NCBI GenBank assembly: GCA_902795955.1
Contig: CADBNJ010000116.1
Coordinates: 1 to 13,377, forward strand
Length of the DNA: 13,377 nucleotides
Origin: Oscillospiraceae bacterium
GTDB lineage: Bacteria > Bacillota > Clostridia > Saccharofermentanales > Saccharofermentanaceae
Reading direction: 5' to 3'
Both the position numbers and the translations under genes were made by a program. Below are positions 6,036-13,377 of this stretch, in pieces. Under the pieces are notes generated by a model. It saw only the letters and a program-made list of their open reading frames with translations. It made no database searches and was not told where the DNA came from. The stretch's first letter is position 1, and each line of letters opens with the position of its first letter.

Positions 6036-6070
6036 ACCCTCACGATCAACAGTGAAGGGAGATGATCACC

Positions 6071-6814
6071 ATGAACGGAACTTACAGAAGATTCGCATAT
6101 GACGGGACATATGAAGGTTTTTTATGCGTTGCGGTGAAGTGCATAACACTGAGGGTGATCCCCGAACGGATAGTCGTATCTGACGGATTGAACTGTCAGC
6201 CGGATTACTTCTTTGTCAGGACTGATTACGGGATAGCCGCCAAGATGCACAGGTTCATAAGTGACAGGGCATGCATTCAGGTGAGTCAGATGATCGTCGA
6301 CGGATTCCTTACGGCGATGCCTGAACGCGAGATCGCTCTGATAAGACTCATTGCAAAGGCGATGAGGTTCGGTGCCTGTGTTGCAGACGATTATGACGAT
6401 CAGGCGATATACAGGATACATATGGCGATCCTTGATCTCTACAGGGAGGAACAGACATATTTCATGGAGTTTGAGCCGTCCCCGTGCAGGGACATAATGG
6501 CAGGAGTGATCAATCCCAGGAACATAATCCTTCCGGTGATGAAGACTGATATATTGAGGAAGACCGATTATGGCAATCTTCTGATCTATGACAGGAGACA
6601 TCACATGGTCCTGTACAGGAATGATGAATCCAACGACATTGTCGACGTGCGTTACATGCAGATGCATTCGCAGAGCGAGCCTGACATCATATACGATGAT
6701 ATATGGCAGTATCTGAGGTCAGGTGTTCATCTTAGCGGCAGGCGGAACGGTAATCCATCCGGGTACGGCAGGGATTGTTCGGAACTTGAGAGAATGTGGT
6801 ATATCGCGGTGTAG
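6071..6814 (+). CDS. Divergent TIGR03915/DUF4130-family putative DNA metabolism protein
   Basis: The protein is 247 residues from ATG 6071, preferred because AAGGGAG (6055-6061) is 9 bases upstream; the in-frame ATG at 6062 abuts that site. It follows the TIGR03915 (DUF4130) layout: an N-terminal YDGTYEGF (YDGSFEG-like), a helical region (DRACIQVSQ, EIALIRLIAKAMRFGA), then RNIILPVMKTDI and LLIYDRRHHMVLY, which parallels NxLPLxxxHFxxR...IYDxKR. It ends with an IWQYLRSGVHLSGRRN segment and MWYIAV, like the LWKxFFxxIxIxERxN...RYWKY tail. The usual HF after LPL is TD here, so it is divergent. Family members usually partner a radical SAM protein (TIGR03916) presumed to act in DNA repair or modification; none is in this window. 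Biochemical role is not known for the family. Confidence 0.68.
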   Translation: MNGTYRRFAYDGTYEGFLCVAVKCITLRVIPERIVVSDGLNCQPDYFFVRTDYGIAAKMHRFISDRACIQVSQMIVDGFLTAMPEREIALIRLIAKAMRFGACVADDYDDQAIYRIHMAILDLYREEQTYFMEFEPSPCRDIMAGVINPRNIILPVMKTDILRKTDYGNLLIYDRRHHMVLYRNDESNDIVDVRYMQMHSQSEPDIIYDDIWQYLRSGVHLSGRRNGNPSGYGRDCSELERMWYIAV

Positions 6815-6817
6815 TCA

Positions 6818-6833
6818 TGCTATACTATCACCA
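6818..6833 (+). promoter_or_regulatory. Extended -10 promoter giving a possible leaderless mRNA
   Basis: TG (6818-6819), one base, then TATACT (6821-6826) forms a near-consensus extended -10. The expected transcription start, about 7 bases after the -10, falls at the A of the ATG at 6833. No Shine-Dalgarno sequence lies upstream of that ATG, which agrees with leaderless initiation. No good -35 is seen, as extended -10 promoters often lack one. Confidence 0.5.
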
Positions 6834-7402
6834 TGAAGCATGAAGAGAAGAAGGATATTATCAATCTCAAGAGACCGGTTATCCTTATCGGTATGCCCGG
6901 ATCCGGGAAGTCAACGATAGGGAGGGCTGTCGCGGAGCGCTGCGGAACAGGATTTGTTGATACAGATGAGCTTCTGAAGCAGAGACTCGGGATGACTTTG
7001 CAGGGGTATATCGATGAGTACGGAACCGATCTTTTCGCGCAGGAGGAAGAGAGATTCCTGACAGAGTATGATCCGGGTGATTCACCTGTCGTTGTGGCTA
7101 CCGGCGGAAGTGCCGTACTGTATCCGGCTGCCATGGAGAACCTCAGGAAGAGAGGGACGGTCGTATTTATCGACTGCGATCTTCCCAGCCTGAAGAAGAG
7201 ACTGTGGAACTTCGAATCAAGAGGGATCGTGCTTGTGGCCGGGGAGGACAGGGAGCAGGCTATACTTGACCTGTATATGGCACGGGAACCTCTATACTAC
7301 AAATACTGCGACGTGAGAGTGGAGCAGGGCAGGATGAACCGTAATAAGGTGGCAGAGCTGATAATAAGAGCAGTGGCAGATAAGGAAGCCGGTATCGTAT
7401 GA
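6833..7402 (+). CDS. Shikimate-kinase-like P-loop kinase, substrate uncertain
   Basis: This 189-residue cytosolic protein has the shikimate kinase fold. Walker A GMPGSGKST is at residues 20-28, DTDELL at 43-48 and TGGSAV at 90-95. A lid region with R123 and R130 follows, then REPLYYKY (151-158), matching the RxPLY signature. Against shikimate kinases, the FRxxE motif that carries the shikimate-binding Arg reads FAQEE (68-72), and the GGG of the substrate loop reads GGS. So it may act on another small molecule; clostridial relatives are often called AAA-family ATPase or shikimate kinase. The start at 6833 lacks a Shine-Dalgarno and stands right after a TGnTATACT promoter, which suggests a leaderless message. 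The 3' end overlaps the methyltransferase gene by 4 bases (ATGA). No other aromatic-pathway genes are nearby. Confidence 0.78.
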   Translation: MKHEEKKDIINLKRPVILIGMPGSGKSTIGRAVAERCGTGFVDTDELLKQRLGMTLQGYIDEYGTDLFAQEEERFLTEYDPGDSPVVVATGGSAVLYPAAMENLRKRGTVVFIDCDLPSLKKRLWNFESRGIVLVAGEDREQAILDLYMAREPLYYKYCDVRVEQGRMNRNKVAELIIRAVADKEAGIV

Positions 7403-8619
7403 AGACTGAACGGGAATTTGGCAGATTTGTAATCTCTAAGAAGGCGGAGAACGCTGTAAGACGCGGTCATCCGTGGGTATATGATACTGAGATCAGGGAA
7501 GGTGACACAGACATTCCCAACGGTTCGGTAGTCGATGTGGTCACGGAAGGCGGCAAGTACCTTGGTTCGGGGTTCCTGAGCACATCCAGCAAGATTAGGA
7601 TCAGGATATTAAGCAATAATGCGAATGAGACTTTCGGTGAGCCGTTCTGGAGAAGAAGAGTAAGATATGCGCTCGATTACAGGAAGACCGTAATGGGGGA
7701 TGATTACGGATGCTGCAGGCTCATACACGGGGAGTCAGACGGTATACCGGGACTTACGGTGGACAGGTACGATGATCTGTTGTCATCTGAGGTCCTGTCC
7801 TACGGAACGGAACAGGTGAAGGATACTATCTACGCTGCTCTGATCGATTGTCTGGCAGAGGACGGCGTCACCGTCAGGGGGATCTATGAACGTAATGAGA
7901 GTGCGTTAAGGATCAAGGAAGGTCTTGCTCAGTACAAAGGCTGGTATGAGGGCAGGAAGAGCGATGATCCTACGGCGGCCATAAGAGAGAACGGGATAGT
8001 TTATACTGTCGATGTGGAGAACGGACAGAAGACCGGATTCTTCCTCGATCAGAAATATAACAGGCTTCAGGTGGCGAAGATCAGCCGCGGCAAGACGGTG
8101 CTCGACTGCTTTACTCACACGGGATCATTCGGACTCAATGCGGCAATGGGCGGAGCCAAGCATGTTACGTGTGTGGATGTGTCACAGACGGCAGTCGATA
8201 TGGCAAGACATAATGCCGGGATCAACTCCCTGGCAGACAGGATGGATTTTATCTGTGATGATGTATTTGATCTGCTTCCCCGGCTCGCAGAGCATTCGGA
8301 ATACAAGTATGATCTCGTAATACTGGATCCGCCGGCATTTACGAAGAGCCGGGCTACGGCAGACAGTGCCAGGAGAGGGTATAAGGAGATCAATTACAGG
8401 GCGATGAAGATGCTTCCGAGAGGCGGCTATCTTGCCACATGCTCCTGCTCGCATTTCATGCGCAATGAGGATTTTAAGAAGATGCTCCTGGATGCGGCAC
8501 GCGATGCCGGCGTCAGTCTCAAGCTGATCGAGGAGAGAAGGGCATCACCGGATCATCCGGTGGCAATGTCGGTAGAAGAGACGGATTATCTTAAGTTTTA
8601 TTTACTGCAGGTGGTGTAA
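7399..8619 (+). CDS. RlmI-type 23S rRNA (cytosine-5) methyltransferase
   Basis: This 406-residue protein has an N-terminal PUA domain (about residues 7-75; GHPWVYDTEI is typical) and a C-terminal class I methyltransferase. The central linker carries VDRYDD and GFFLDQKYNR (213-222). SAM motif I is VLDCFTHTGSFGLNAA (234-249). DPPAFTKSR (310-318) and TCSCSH (347-352) complete the COG1092 signature of RlmI/YwbD-like enzymes, which in E. coli methylate C1962 of 23S rRNA with SAM. The length is normal. The ATG overlaps the stop of the kinase gene, with AAGGAAG upstream inside it, so translation is coupled. Other family members may modify different positions, so the exact nucleotide is inferred. Confidence 0.9.
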   Translation: MKTEREFGRFVISKKAENAVRRGHPWVYDTEIREGDTDIPNGSVVDVVTEGGKYLGSGFLSTSSKIRIRILSNNANETFGEPFWRRRVRYALDYRKTVMGDDYGCCRLIHGESDGIPGLTVDRYDDLLSSEVLSYGTEQVKDTIYAALIDCLAEDGVTVRGIYERNESALRIKEGLAQYKGWYEGRKSDDPTAAIRENGIVYTVDVENGQKTGFFLDQKYNRLQVAKISRGKTVLDCFTHTGSFGLNAAMGGAKHVTCVDVSQTAVDMARHNAGINSLADRMDFICDDVFDLLPRLAEHSEYKYDLVILDPPAFTKSRATADSARRGYKEINYRAMKMLPRGGYLATCSCSHFMRNEDFKKMLLDAARDAGVSLKLIEERRASPDHPVAMSVEETDYLKFYLLQVV

Positions 8620-8625
8620 GGTTAT

Positions 8626-9423
8626 ATGAATATACTGATCACAAATGATGACGGATACGGCGCATGGGGGATCGAGGCGATCGCAGGGAAGCTTGCTGCT
8701 GATCATAATGTCTTTATAGTTGCGCCCGAAGGCAACAGATCGGGAAGCGGTATGTCCGTCAATGTTGCAACTCCTCTCCAGTACAGGAAGATGGGGGATA
8801 AGAGGTTTACATGCTCAGGCAGTCCGGTCGACTGTGTCATAGCAGGGCTCAAGACTGACATCATTAATGAGCCGGTCGATCTGGTGATATCGGGCATCAA
8901 CCACGGACCGAATCTCGGTACGGATATTCTGTATTCCGGAACATGCAGCGCAGCTACTGAGGCGACTTTGATGGGAGTTCCCGCGATTGCGGTGAGTCTC
9001 AATATATCACCGGATATGAACTGGAAGGATAAGGACAGCTGGGATTTCGAACCGCTCGCTGACTTTGTGGCCGATAATCTTACCAATCTGATGACTCTGG
9101 CGAGACCGTCGATCAATCCTGCGGCTGTGGGAGATAAGCCGGGTGTGTTCGTGAATGTGAATGCTTTCGACTTTAAGGAGTTCAGAGGTGTCAGGCTGAC
9201 CAACTGCTGCTTCATGAAGCATGACGGTTCGGCCAAGCTGACTCTCAACGGCGTGAACAAGAATGATTTTACAAGCGTATTCTGGGGTATGCATGCCGAA
9301 GCGGCGCGCCGGGAGGATTCTGATTATGATGCGTGCGAAGAAGGATTTGTATCAATATCGGCAGTCCTGGCGGAACCCGTTGCGGAATTCCGTGATATAG
9401 ACGATCTTACCTGGATCTTTTAG
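8626..9423 (+). CDS. surE: 5'/3'-nucleotidase SurE
   Basis: This 265-residue enzyme shows the SurE signature from the N-terminus: MNILITNDDGYGAWGI, with the metal-binding D8 and D9. NRSGSGMSV (37-45) contains the active-site Ser. SGINHGPNLGTDILYSGTCSAATEATLMGVPA (89-120) holds the conserved Asn and the YSGTxxAAxE segment. SurE is a metal-dependent cytosolic phosphatase that dephosphorylates nucleoside monophosphates and is linked to stationary-phase survival. The length is typical. The gene starts 6 bp after the methyltransferase gene and probably ends that operon. Its last 17 bp overlap the 3' end of trkH, which runs the other way. Confidence 0.95.
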   Translation: MNILITNDDGYGAWGIEAIAGKLAADHNVFIVAPEGNRSGSGMSVNVATPLQYRKMGDKRFTCSGSPVDCVIAGLKTDIINEPVDLVISGINHGPNLGTDILYSGTCSAATEATLMGVPAIAVSLNISPDMNWKDKDSWDFEPLADFVADNLTNLMTLARPSINPAAVGDKPGVFVNVNAFDFKEFRGVRLTNCCFMKHDGSAKLTLNGVNKNDFTSVFWGMHAEAARREDSDYDACEEGFVSISAVLAEPVAEFRDIDDLTWIF

Positions 9424-10891
9424 TCTCTATTAAGTCGTTCTTTGCCGATGCGTAGATGTTCTTGTACAGCATCGGGTGGAACAGTATGAGGAGAGGGAAT
9501 ATCTCGAGGCGTCCGGCAAGCATATCGAATATGAATACGAGCTTGGACAGCGATGAGAACCAGCCGAAGTTGCATGTGGGTCCGACGAGGTTGAAGCCGG
9601 GACCTATGTTGTTGATGGTTGCTGCAACTGATGACAATGTAGTAACGAGGTCTTCACACTCGAAGGATACGATAAGGGCCGATATCACGAATATAACAGT
9701 GAAAGCAACGAAGTAGACATTTACGCTTCTGACCGTATCATGATCGACCGCCTTGCCGTCAGACTGTATCTTCTTGATATTATGAGGATGAAGCAGTGAG
9801 TTCATCTCCTTCTTGAGCGTCTTGAAGATTATTATGAACCTCGATACCTTGATACCGCCGCCTGTAGATCCTGCGCACGCTCCGCAGAACATGAGGAGGA
9901 ACAGTATGAGCTTGGAGGTTGCAGGCCACAGATCGAAGTTTGTCGTCGAGAATCCGGTGGTCGTAATGACCGTGAGGACCTGGAAGAACGAATCGGTTAT
10001 GGTCATGCAGAAGGACTCACACATATGGTAGATATTTATTGCGATTATCGCAGTTGATACGAGTATTATCGCGATATATGTCTTGACCTCGCTCATCTCG
10101 AATCCCTTCCTGAACCGGCGTATTATTATCAAGTAATAGAAGTTGAAGTTAACGCCGAACAGGAGCATGAAGATGGCGACGACCCATTTGCCGTACAGAG
10201 TGAATCCGCCTATGCTGTTGTTGTAGATCCCGAATCCTCCGGTACCTGCCGTAGCGAATGCCGTGTTGATGGATTCGAAGGGTGTATATCCGCCTGCCAG
10301 GAGGAACAGGAACTCCAGTACGACCAGACCGATATAGATGAGGTAGAGTATCTTGGCAGTCTGTCTGAGCTTGGGAACGAGCTTGCCTACCGTGGGTCCG
10401 GGGGACTCCGCTTTCATGAGGTTCACCTGTGAGCCGCCCTTTGTGGGGATGACGGCGAGGAGGAATACGAGGACTCCCATACCGCCGATGAGGTGTGTCG
10501 TTGAACGCCACAGCAATGTTGTATGTGAGACAGCCTCCACGTCACTCAGAACGCTCGCACCGGTCGTGGTAAATCCCGATACGGACTCGAACAATGCGCT
10601 GATGAAGTCGGGGATCTCTCCGGTCAGGAACATCGGGATAGCGCCGCCGATACTCATAAGTATCCACGACAGCGATGTGGCGACAAGTCCTTCCTTGAGG
10701 TAGATCGTGGTGTCACGCGGCTTCTTGAAAGCCACGAGGAATCCGGTCAGGATGAGTACGGCAGAAGTAATGATGTAACTGATGCCTTCGCTCTCCATGT
10801 ACCAGAGCGAGCAGATACAGGGAATCAGCATAATGAGTCCGACGATCATCGTGACTTTGCCTAATATGTATCTGATCATGGATATATTCAT
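9407..10891 (-). CDS. trkH: TrkH/KtrB-family potassium uptake channel subunit
   Basis: This 494-residue membrane protein has the four pore loops of the TrkH/KtrB/HKT superfamily. The filter segments are TTTGAS (108-113), ATAGTGGFG (213-221), TTTGFS (310-315) and NNIGPG (427-432), each with the conserved Gly that lines the K+ path. The CxxGSTGGGIK loop (339-348) and LAGRLE (458-463) are also as expected. It moves K+ into the cell through the cytoplasmic membrane and is gated by the TrkA ring. The start overlaps the end of trkA by 4 bases, with GAGG upstream in trkA, so the two are translated together. The length favours TrkH over the shorter KtrB. No terminator follows before the overlap with surE. 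Confidence 0.94.
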   Translation of the reverse strand: MNISMIRYILGKVTMIVGLIMLIPCICSLWYMESEGISYIITSAVLILTGFLVAFKKPRDTTIYLKEGLVATSLSWILMSIGGAIPMFLTGEIPDFISALFESVSGFTTTGASVLSDVEAVSHTTLLWRSTTHLIGGMGVLVFLLAVIPTKGGSQVNLMKAESPGPTVGKLVPKLRQTAKILYLIYIGLVVLEFLFLLAGGYTPFESINTAFATAGTGGFGIYNNSIGGFTLYGKWVVAIFMLLFGVNFNFYYLIIIRRFRKGFEMSEVKTYIAIILVSTAIIAINIYHMCESFCMTITDSFFQVLTVITTTGFSTTNFDLWPATSKLILFLLMFCGACAGSTGGGIKVSRFIIIFKTLKKEMNSLLHPHNIKKIQSDGKAVDHDTVRSVNVYFVAFTVIFVISALIVSFECEDLVTTLSSVAATINNIGPGFNLVGPTCNFGWFSSLSKLVFIFDMLAGRLEIFPLLILFHPMLYKNIYASAKNDLIETKRSR

Positions 10892-12261
10892 TGAAGAATA
10901 TCCTCGATTTCCGTGAAACCGTGATGAGTCGTAACGATCATTATGGTATCACCTTCGTCGATCACATCGTTGCCCGAAGGGATTATGATCGTATCCTTGT
11001 GATTGATAAAGCCGATGAGAACATCCTTCTTGAGCCTGAGGTCCTTAAGAGGCTTGCCGATTACCGCAGAACCTGAATTGATCCTGAACTCGATCGCTTC
11101 AGCGCGCGAATCGAAAACCTGATAAAGCGTCTCTATGTTGCTGCTTCCTATGGCGCTCTGCTTTGCTCTTACATATGTGAGGATGGACTCTCCCGTAATG
11201 TACTTGGGGTAGACGATACTGCCCAGATCCAGCCTGTTGATGACTTCCGTGAAGGTGATCCTTGTTATCTTTGTAACGAGCTTTGCATGGGATACTTCCT
11301 TAGCAAAAAGCGACAGCACCATATTCTCTTCGTCGATACCGGTAAGCGGCACGAAAGACTGCGCATTATGAATACCTGCCTCGAGGAGAAGGTCCCTGTC
11401 GGTAGCGTCGGCATTGATTATTGTCGCCTTGGGGAGCATTATCGACAGTTCCTCACATCTGTTGGAGTCACTCTCGATTATCTTGACGTCGATGCCTGAT
11501 CTTATTAGCTGATCGGCCAGATAGTAGCAGGCAATGCCTCCGCCGATGATCATGGTGTCTCTGACGCCCTTTGTATTGAATCCGATGAGCTTCAGGAAAG
11601 ACAGGCATGACTTGCGCGTGGCGGCAAATGAGATGATGTCACCTCCCTGCAGAATAAAATCACCGTGCGGGATCACAAGATCACCGTTGCGTTCAACGCC
11701 GCAGATGAGGATCTCGTTCGTGATGTGCTGTCCGAGATAAGCTATCGATTTGCCGTCAAGCATATTGTTCTCCGGCAGTCTGATCTTGATAAGCTCGGCA
11801 TGTCCGTGAGCAAAGGAGTTGATCTCGATGGCGGTAGGGAGGAAGAGTATTCTTGCGATCTCCTTGGCTGCTTCCAGCTCCGGATTGATTATCATTGCAA
11901 GACCGAGCTTGTCTCTCAGATAACCTACCTCGCGGTTATACTCAGGGTTCCTTACACGTGCTATCGTAGCTGCATCACCGAACTGCTTTGCAATCGTGCA
12001 GCAGAGCAGATTAAGCTCATCTGACTGGGTGACGGCAATGAAGAGATCAGCGGCAGCGATGCCGGCTTCCTTGAGTGTCGCATATGTGGCACCGTTGCCG
12101 ACCACGCCCATGCAGTCGTATGCCTGTGTGAATTCGTCGACGACCTGGGAAGATACATCGACGATGGTCAGGTCATGTCCTTCATCAACAAGCTGGGCAA
12201 CGATGGTGCGCGCGATCTTGCCTGCACCCACGATGATGATCTTAAGTCCGTTCCTGCTCAT
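10888..12261 (-). CDS. trkA: Trk system potassium uptake regulatory protein TrkA, two RCK domains
   Basis: This 457-residue cytosolic protein has the full-length TrkA layout of two tandem RCK units. The first Rossmann fold starts IIIVGAGKIA (8-17), with the acidic residue at D35 and VGNGA (54-58). The second starts MIIGGGIACYYLA (237-249), with E263 and NADATD (283-288). Each is followed by a TrkA_C domain (about 145-220 and 385-457). These domains bind NAD(H) or ATP/ADP and gate the TrkH pore. The first nucleotide loop reads GAGKIA rather than GxGxxG, so its last Gly is Ala; binding may differ. The start has GGCGGAG just upstream. The gene begins 11 bp after the stop of the CobW-type GTPase gene and overlaps trkH by 4 bases. 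Confidence 0.94.
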   Translation of the reverse strand: MSRNGLKIIIVGAGKIARTIVAQLVDEGHDLTIVDVSSQVVDEFTQAYDCMGVVGNGATYATLKEAGIAAADLFIAVTQSDELNLLCCTIAKQFGDAATIARVRNPEYNREVGYLRDKLGLAMIINPELEAAKEIARILFLPTAIEINSFAHGHAELIKIRLPENNMLDGKSIAYLGQHITNEILICGVERNGDLVIPHGDFILQGGDIISFAATRKSCLSFLKLIGFNTKGVRDTMIIGGGIACYYLADQLIRSGIDVKIIESDSNRCEELSIMLPKATIINADATDRDLLLEAGIHNAQSFVPLTGIDEENMVLSLFAKEVSHAKLVTKITRITFTEVINRLDLGSIVYPKYITGESILTYVRAKQSAIGSSNIETLYQVFDSRAEAIEFRINSGSAVIGKPLKDLRLKKDVLIGFINHKDTIIIPSGNDVIDEGDTIMIVTTHHGFTEIEDILQ

Positions 12262-12272
12262 ATACTCCGCCT

Positions 12273-13358
12273 TCAGATTCCAAACAAAGCTTTTACGTTA
12301 TCCTTGTTGACTTCAGCACCGATGACGCACAGCTTGCCGGTAACGTCTGATGTGCCTTCCCTGACTTCAGATTCGCCGGGTACATAATCGAAATGCAGCC
12401 ACTTGCCGTCCTCGCCCTGAACAATACCCTTTGCTCTGAGGATCTGACCGTATGCAACATTGTCATCAAGCTTGCCGAGTGCCTCTTCTATCTGAGCCTT
12501 GGTATACTTCCTGGAAGTCTCGAAGCCTACGCTGTCGAAGACCTCGTCGGCGTGATGGTGATGATGGTCATGATCGTGGCATCCGCAGGTGCAGCCTTCA
12601 CCGTGATCATGGTGGTGCTCATGCTCCTCATGATCGTGCTCTTCGTGCTCGTGCTCGTGCTCATGCTCGTGATCATGCTCCTCATGCTCGTGATCGTGGT
12701 CATGATGGTGGTGATGGTGCTCGTGCTCTTCTGCCTCAAGGAGTGCGGCAGCCATATCTTCCGCCGATACGGGCGATTCGATGGCGCTGATTATCTGTGC
12801 ACCTGACAGCTGCTCCCAGGGTGTGGTAATGATCTGTGAGTGATCGTTAACGCCGCGGATCAGTTCGACTGCCTTATCGAGCTTGTCCTGAGCGATATTG
12901 CCGGTCCTTGACAGGATTATCGTACCGGCGTACTTGATCTGGTTCTCATAGAATTCTGCAAAATTCTTCAGATAGATCTTGCACTTGGATGCATCGATGA
13001 CCGTGACGGTTCCGCATACTTCGCATCCCTCGACGCGCTCGATCGCCGCAACGACATCTGAGAGCTTGCCGACGCCTGAGGGCTCGATGAGGATCCTGTC
13101 GGGATGGTACGTATCGATAACTTCCTTGAGTGCCGTACCGAAGTCACCTACGAGTGAACAGCAGATACAGCCCGAATTCATCTCCGTGATCTCGATGCCT
13201 GCCTCCTTGAGGAAGCCTCCGTCGATACCTATATCACCGAACTCGTTCTCGATAAGGACTATCTTCTGGTTGTTGTAACCGTCTGCAATGAGCTTCTTGA
13301 TGAGAGTGGTCTTGCCGGCTCCCAAAAATCCTGAGAAAACATCTACCTTTGTTGACAT
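12273..13358 (-). CDS. COG0523 (CobW/G3E family) GTPase with a 30-histidine metal-binding tract
   Basis: I chose ATG 13358 (361 residues) with AGAGGTG upstream; a longer in-frame GTG at 13367 lies inside that site. The G3E GTPase domain has Walker A GFLGAGKTT (10-18), NEFGDIGID (38-46), the metal-binding CxCC as GCICCSL (63-69) and IEPSG (91-95). The NKxD position reads SRTG (150-153), as in related clostridial proteins. Residues 212-269 hold 30 histidines mixed with D and E, with CTCGC at 256-260 inside the tract. A CobW_C domain follows (about 272-350). Such proteins insert or store Zn2+, Ni2+ or Co2+, using GTP. The metal cannot be told from sequence. It heads an operon with trkA and trkH. 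The promoter is outside the window. Confidence 0.93.
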   Translation of the reverse strand: MSTKVDVFSGFLGAGKTTLIKKLIADGYNNQKIVLIENEFGDIGIDGGFLKEAGIEITEMNSGCICCSLVGDFGTALKEVIDTYHPDRILIEPSGVGKLSDVVAAIERVEGCEVCGTVTVIDASKCKIYLKNFAEFYENQIKYAGTIILSRTGNIAQDKLDKAVELIRGVNDHSQIITTPWEQLSGAQIISAIESPVSAEDMAAALLEAEEHEHHHHHHDHDHEHEEHDHEHEHEHEHEEHDHEEHEHHHDHGEGCTCGCHDHDHHHHHADEVFDSVGFETSRKYTKAQIEEALGKLDDNVAYGQILRAKGIVQGEDGKWLHFDYVPGESEVREGTSDVTGKLCVIGAEVNKDNVKALFGI

Positions 13359-13377
13359 AAAATTCACCTCTTCTATC

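Noticed and set aside
6062..6070. Upstream ATG at 6062 as start of the TIGR03915 gene.
   Set aside because: It directly abuts AAGGGAG, leaving no spacing, while the ATG at 6071 is 9 bases away.
12552..12726. Repeated GTG/ATG-like DNA as a possible satellite or CRISPR array.
   Set aside because: The repeats are short codon-level repeats in frame with a His-rich protein tract, with no regular spacers.
12393..12806. 137-residue plus-strand ORF with long runs of Val, Met and Leu, looking like a membrane protein.
   Set aside because: It is the antisense shadow of the His/Asp-rich codons of the COG0523 gene; CAT/GAT repeats read as GTG/ATG/ATC on the other strand. There is no ribosome binding site.

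Overview
The window looks like ordinary chromosome from a Gram-positive, probably anaerobic member of the Clostridia (Bacillota). The reasons are strong AGGAGG/GGTGAT-type ribosome binding sites, moderate GC content, frequent AGG/AGA arginine codons, lipobox lipoproteins, a Ktr/Trk-type potassium system with no sodium-pump genes beside it, and a divergent member of the TIGR03915 (DUF4130) family that I know mainly from clostridia and other anaerobes. I see no tRNA, rRNA, CRISPR array, insertion sequence or phage gene.

Left part (1-1585). The 3' end of a cofactor-independent phosphoglycerate mutase gene (gpmI) is followed by an elaborate nested hairpin terminator. Two minus-strand genes follow: a small one-helix membrane protein with a charged tail, and downstream of it a membrane-tethered XRE/Cro-type regulator. 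The regulator has its own promoter and a 7-bp inverted repeat that could be an autoregulatory operator.

Middle (1586-4710). Three plus-strand genes form a tight operon: a Mrp/ApbC Fe-S carrier ATPase, a YbgC/FadM-type hotdog thioesterase and a thioredoxin reductase (trxB). Its promoter region carries a 10-bp palindrome and an 11-bp-spaced direct repeat. The operon collides tail to tail (6-bp overlap) with a minus-strand CPBP (CAAX-type) intramembrane protease gene.

Region 4711-5965. Divergent from the protease gene is a tandemly duplicated pair of lipoprotein genes of unknown function, ended by a clear intrinsic terminator.

Region 5966-9423. From a good sigma-A-like promoter come the divergent TIGR03915/DUF4130 protein, a shikimate-kinase-like P-loop kinase that seems to have a leaderless start, an RlmI-type rRNA methyltransferase, and the nucleotidase surE.

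Right part (9407-13358, minus strand). A COG0523 (CobW/G3E) GTPase with a 30-histidine metal-binding tract heads an apparent operon with trkA and trkH, which encode the regulatory and channel subunits of a potassium uptake system. trkH overlaps surE tail to tail by 17 bp.

Most genes are housekeeping. The parts least explained are the lipoprotein pair beside the CPBP protease, the membrane XRE regulator with its small partner, the kinase with an altered substrate pocket and a leaderless promoter, and the recurring ATGTAA/TTACAT half-sites in two divergent intergenic regions. I did not find a clear-cut new defence or mobile system.
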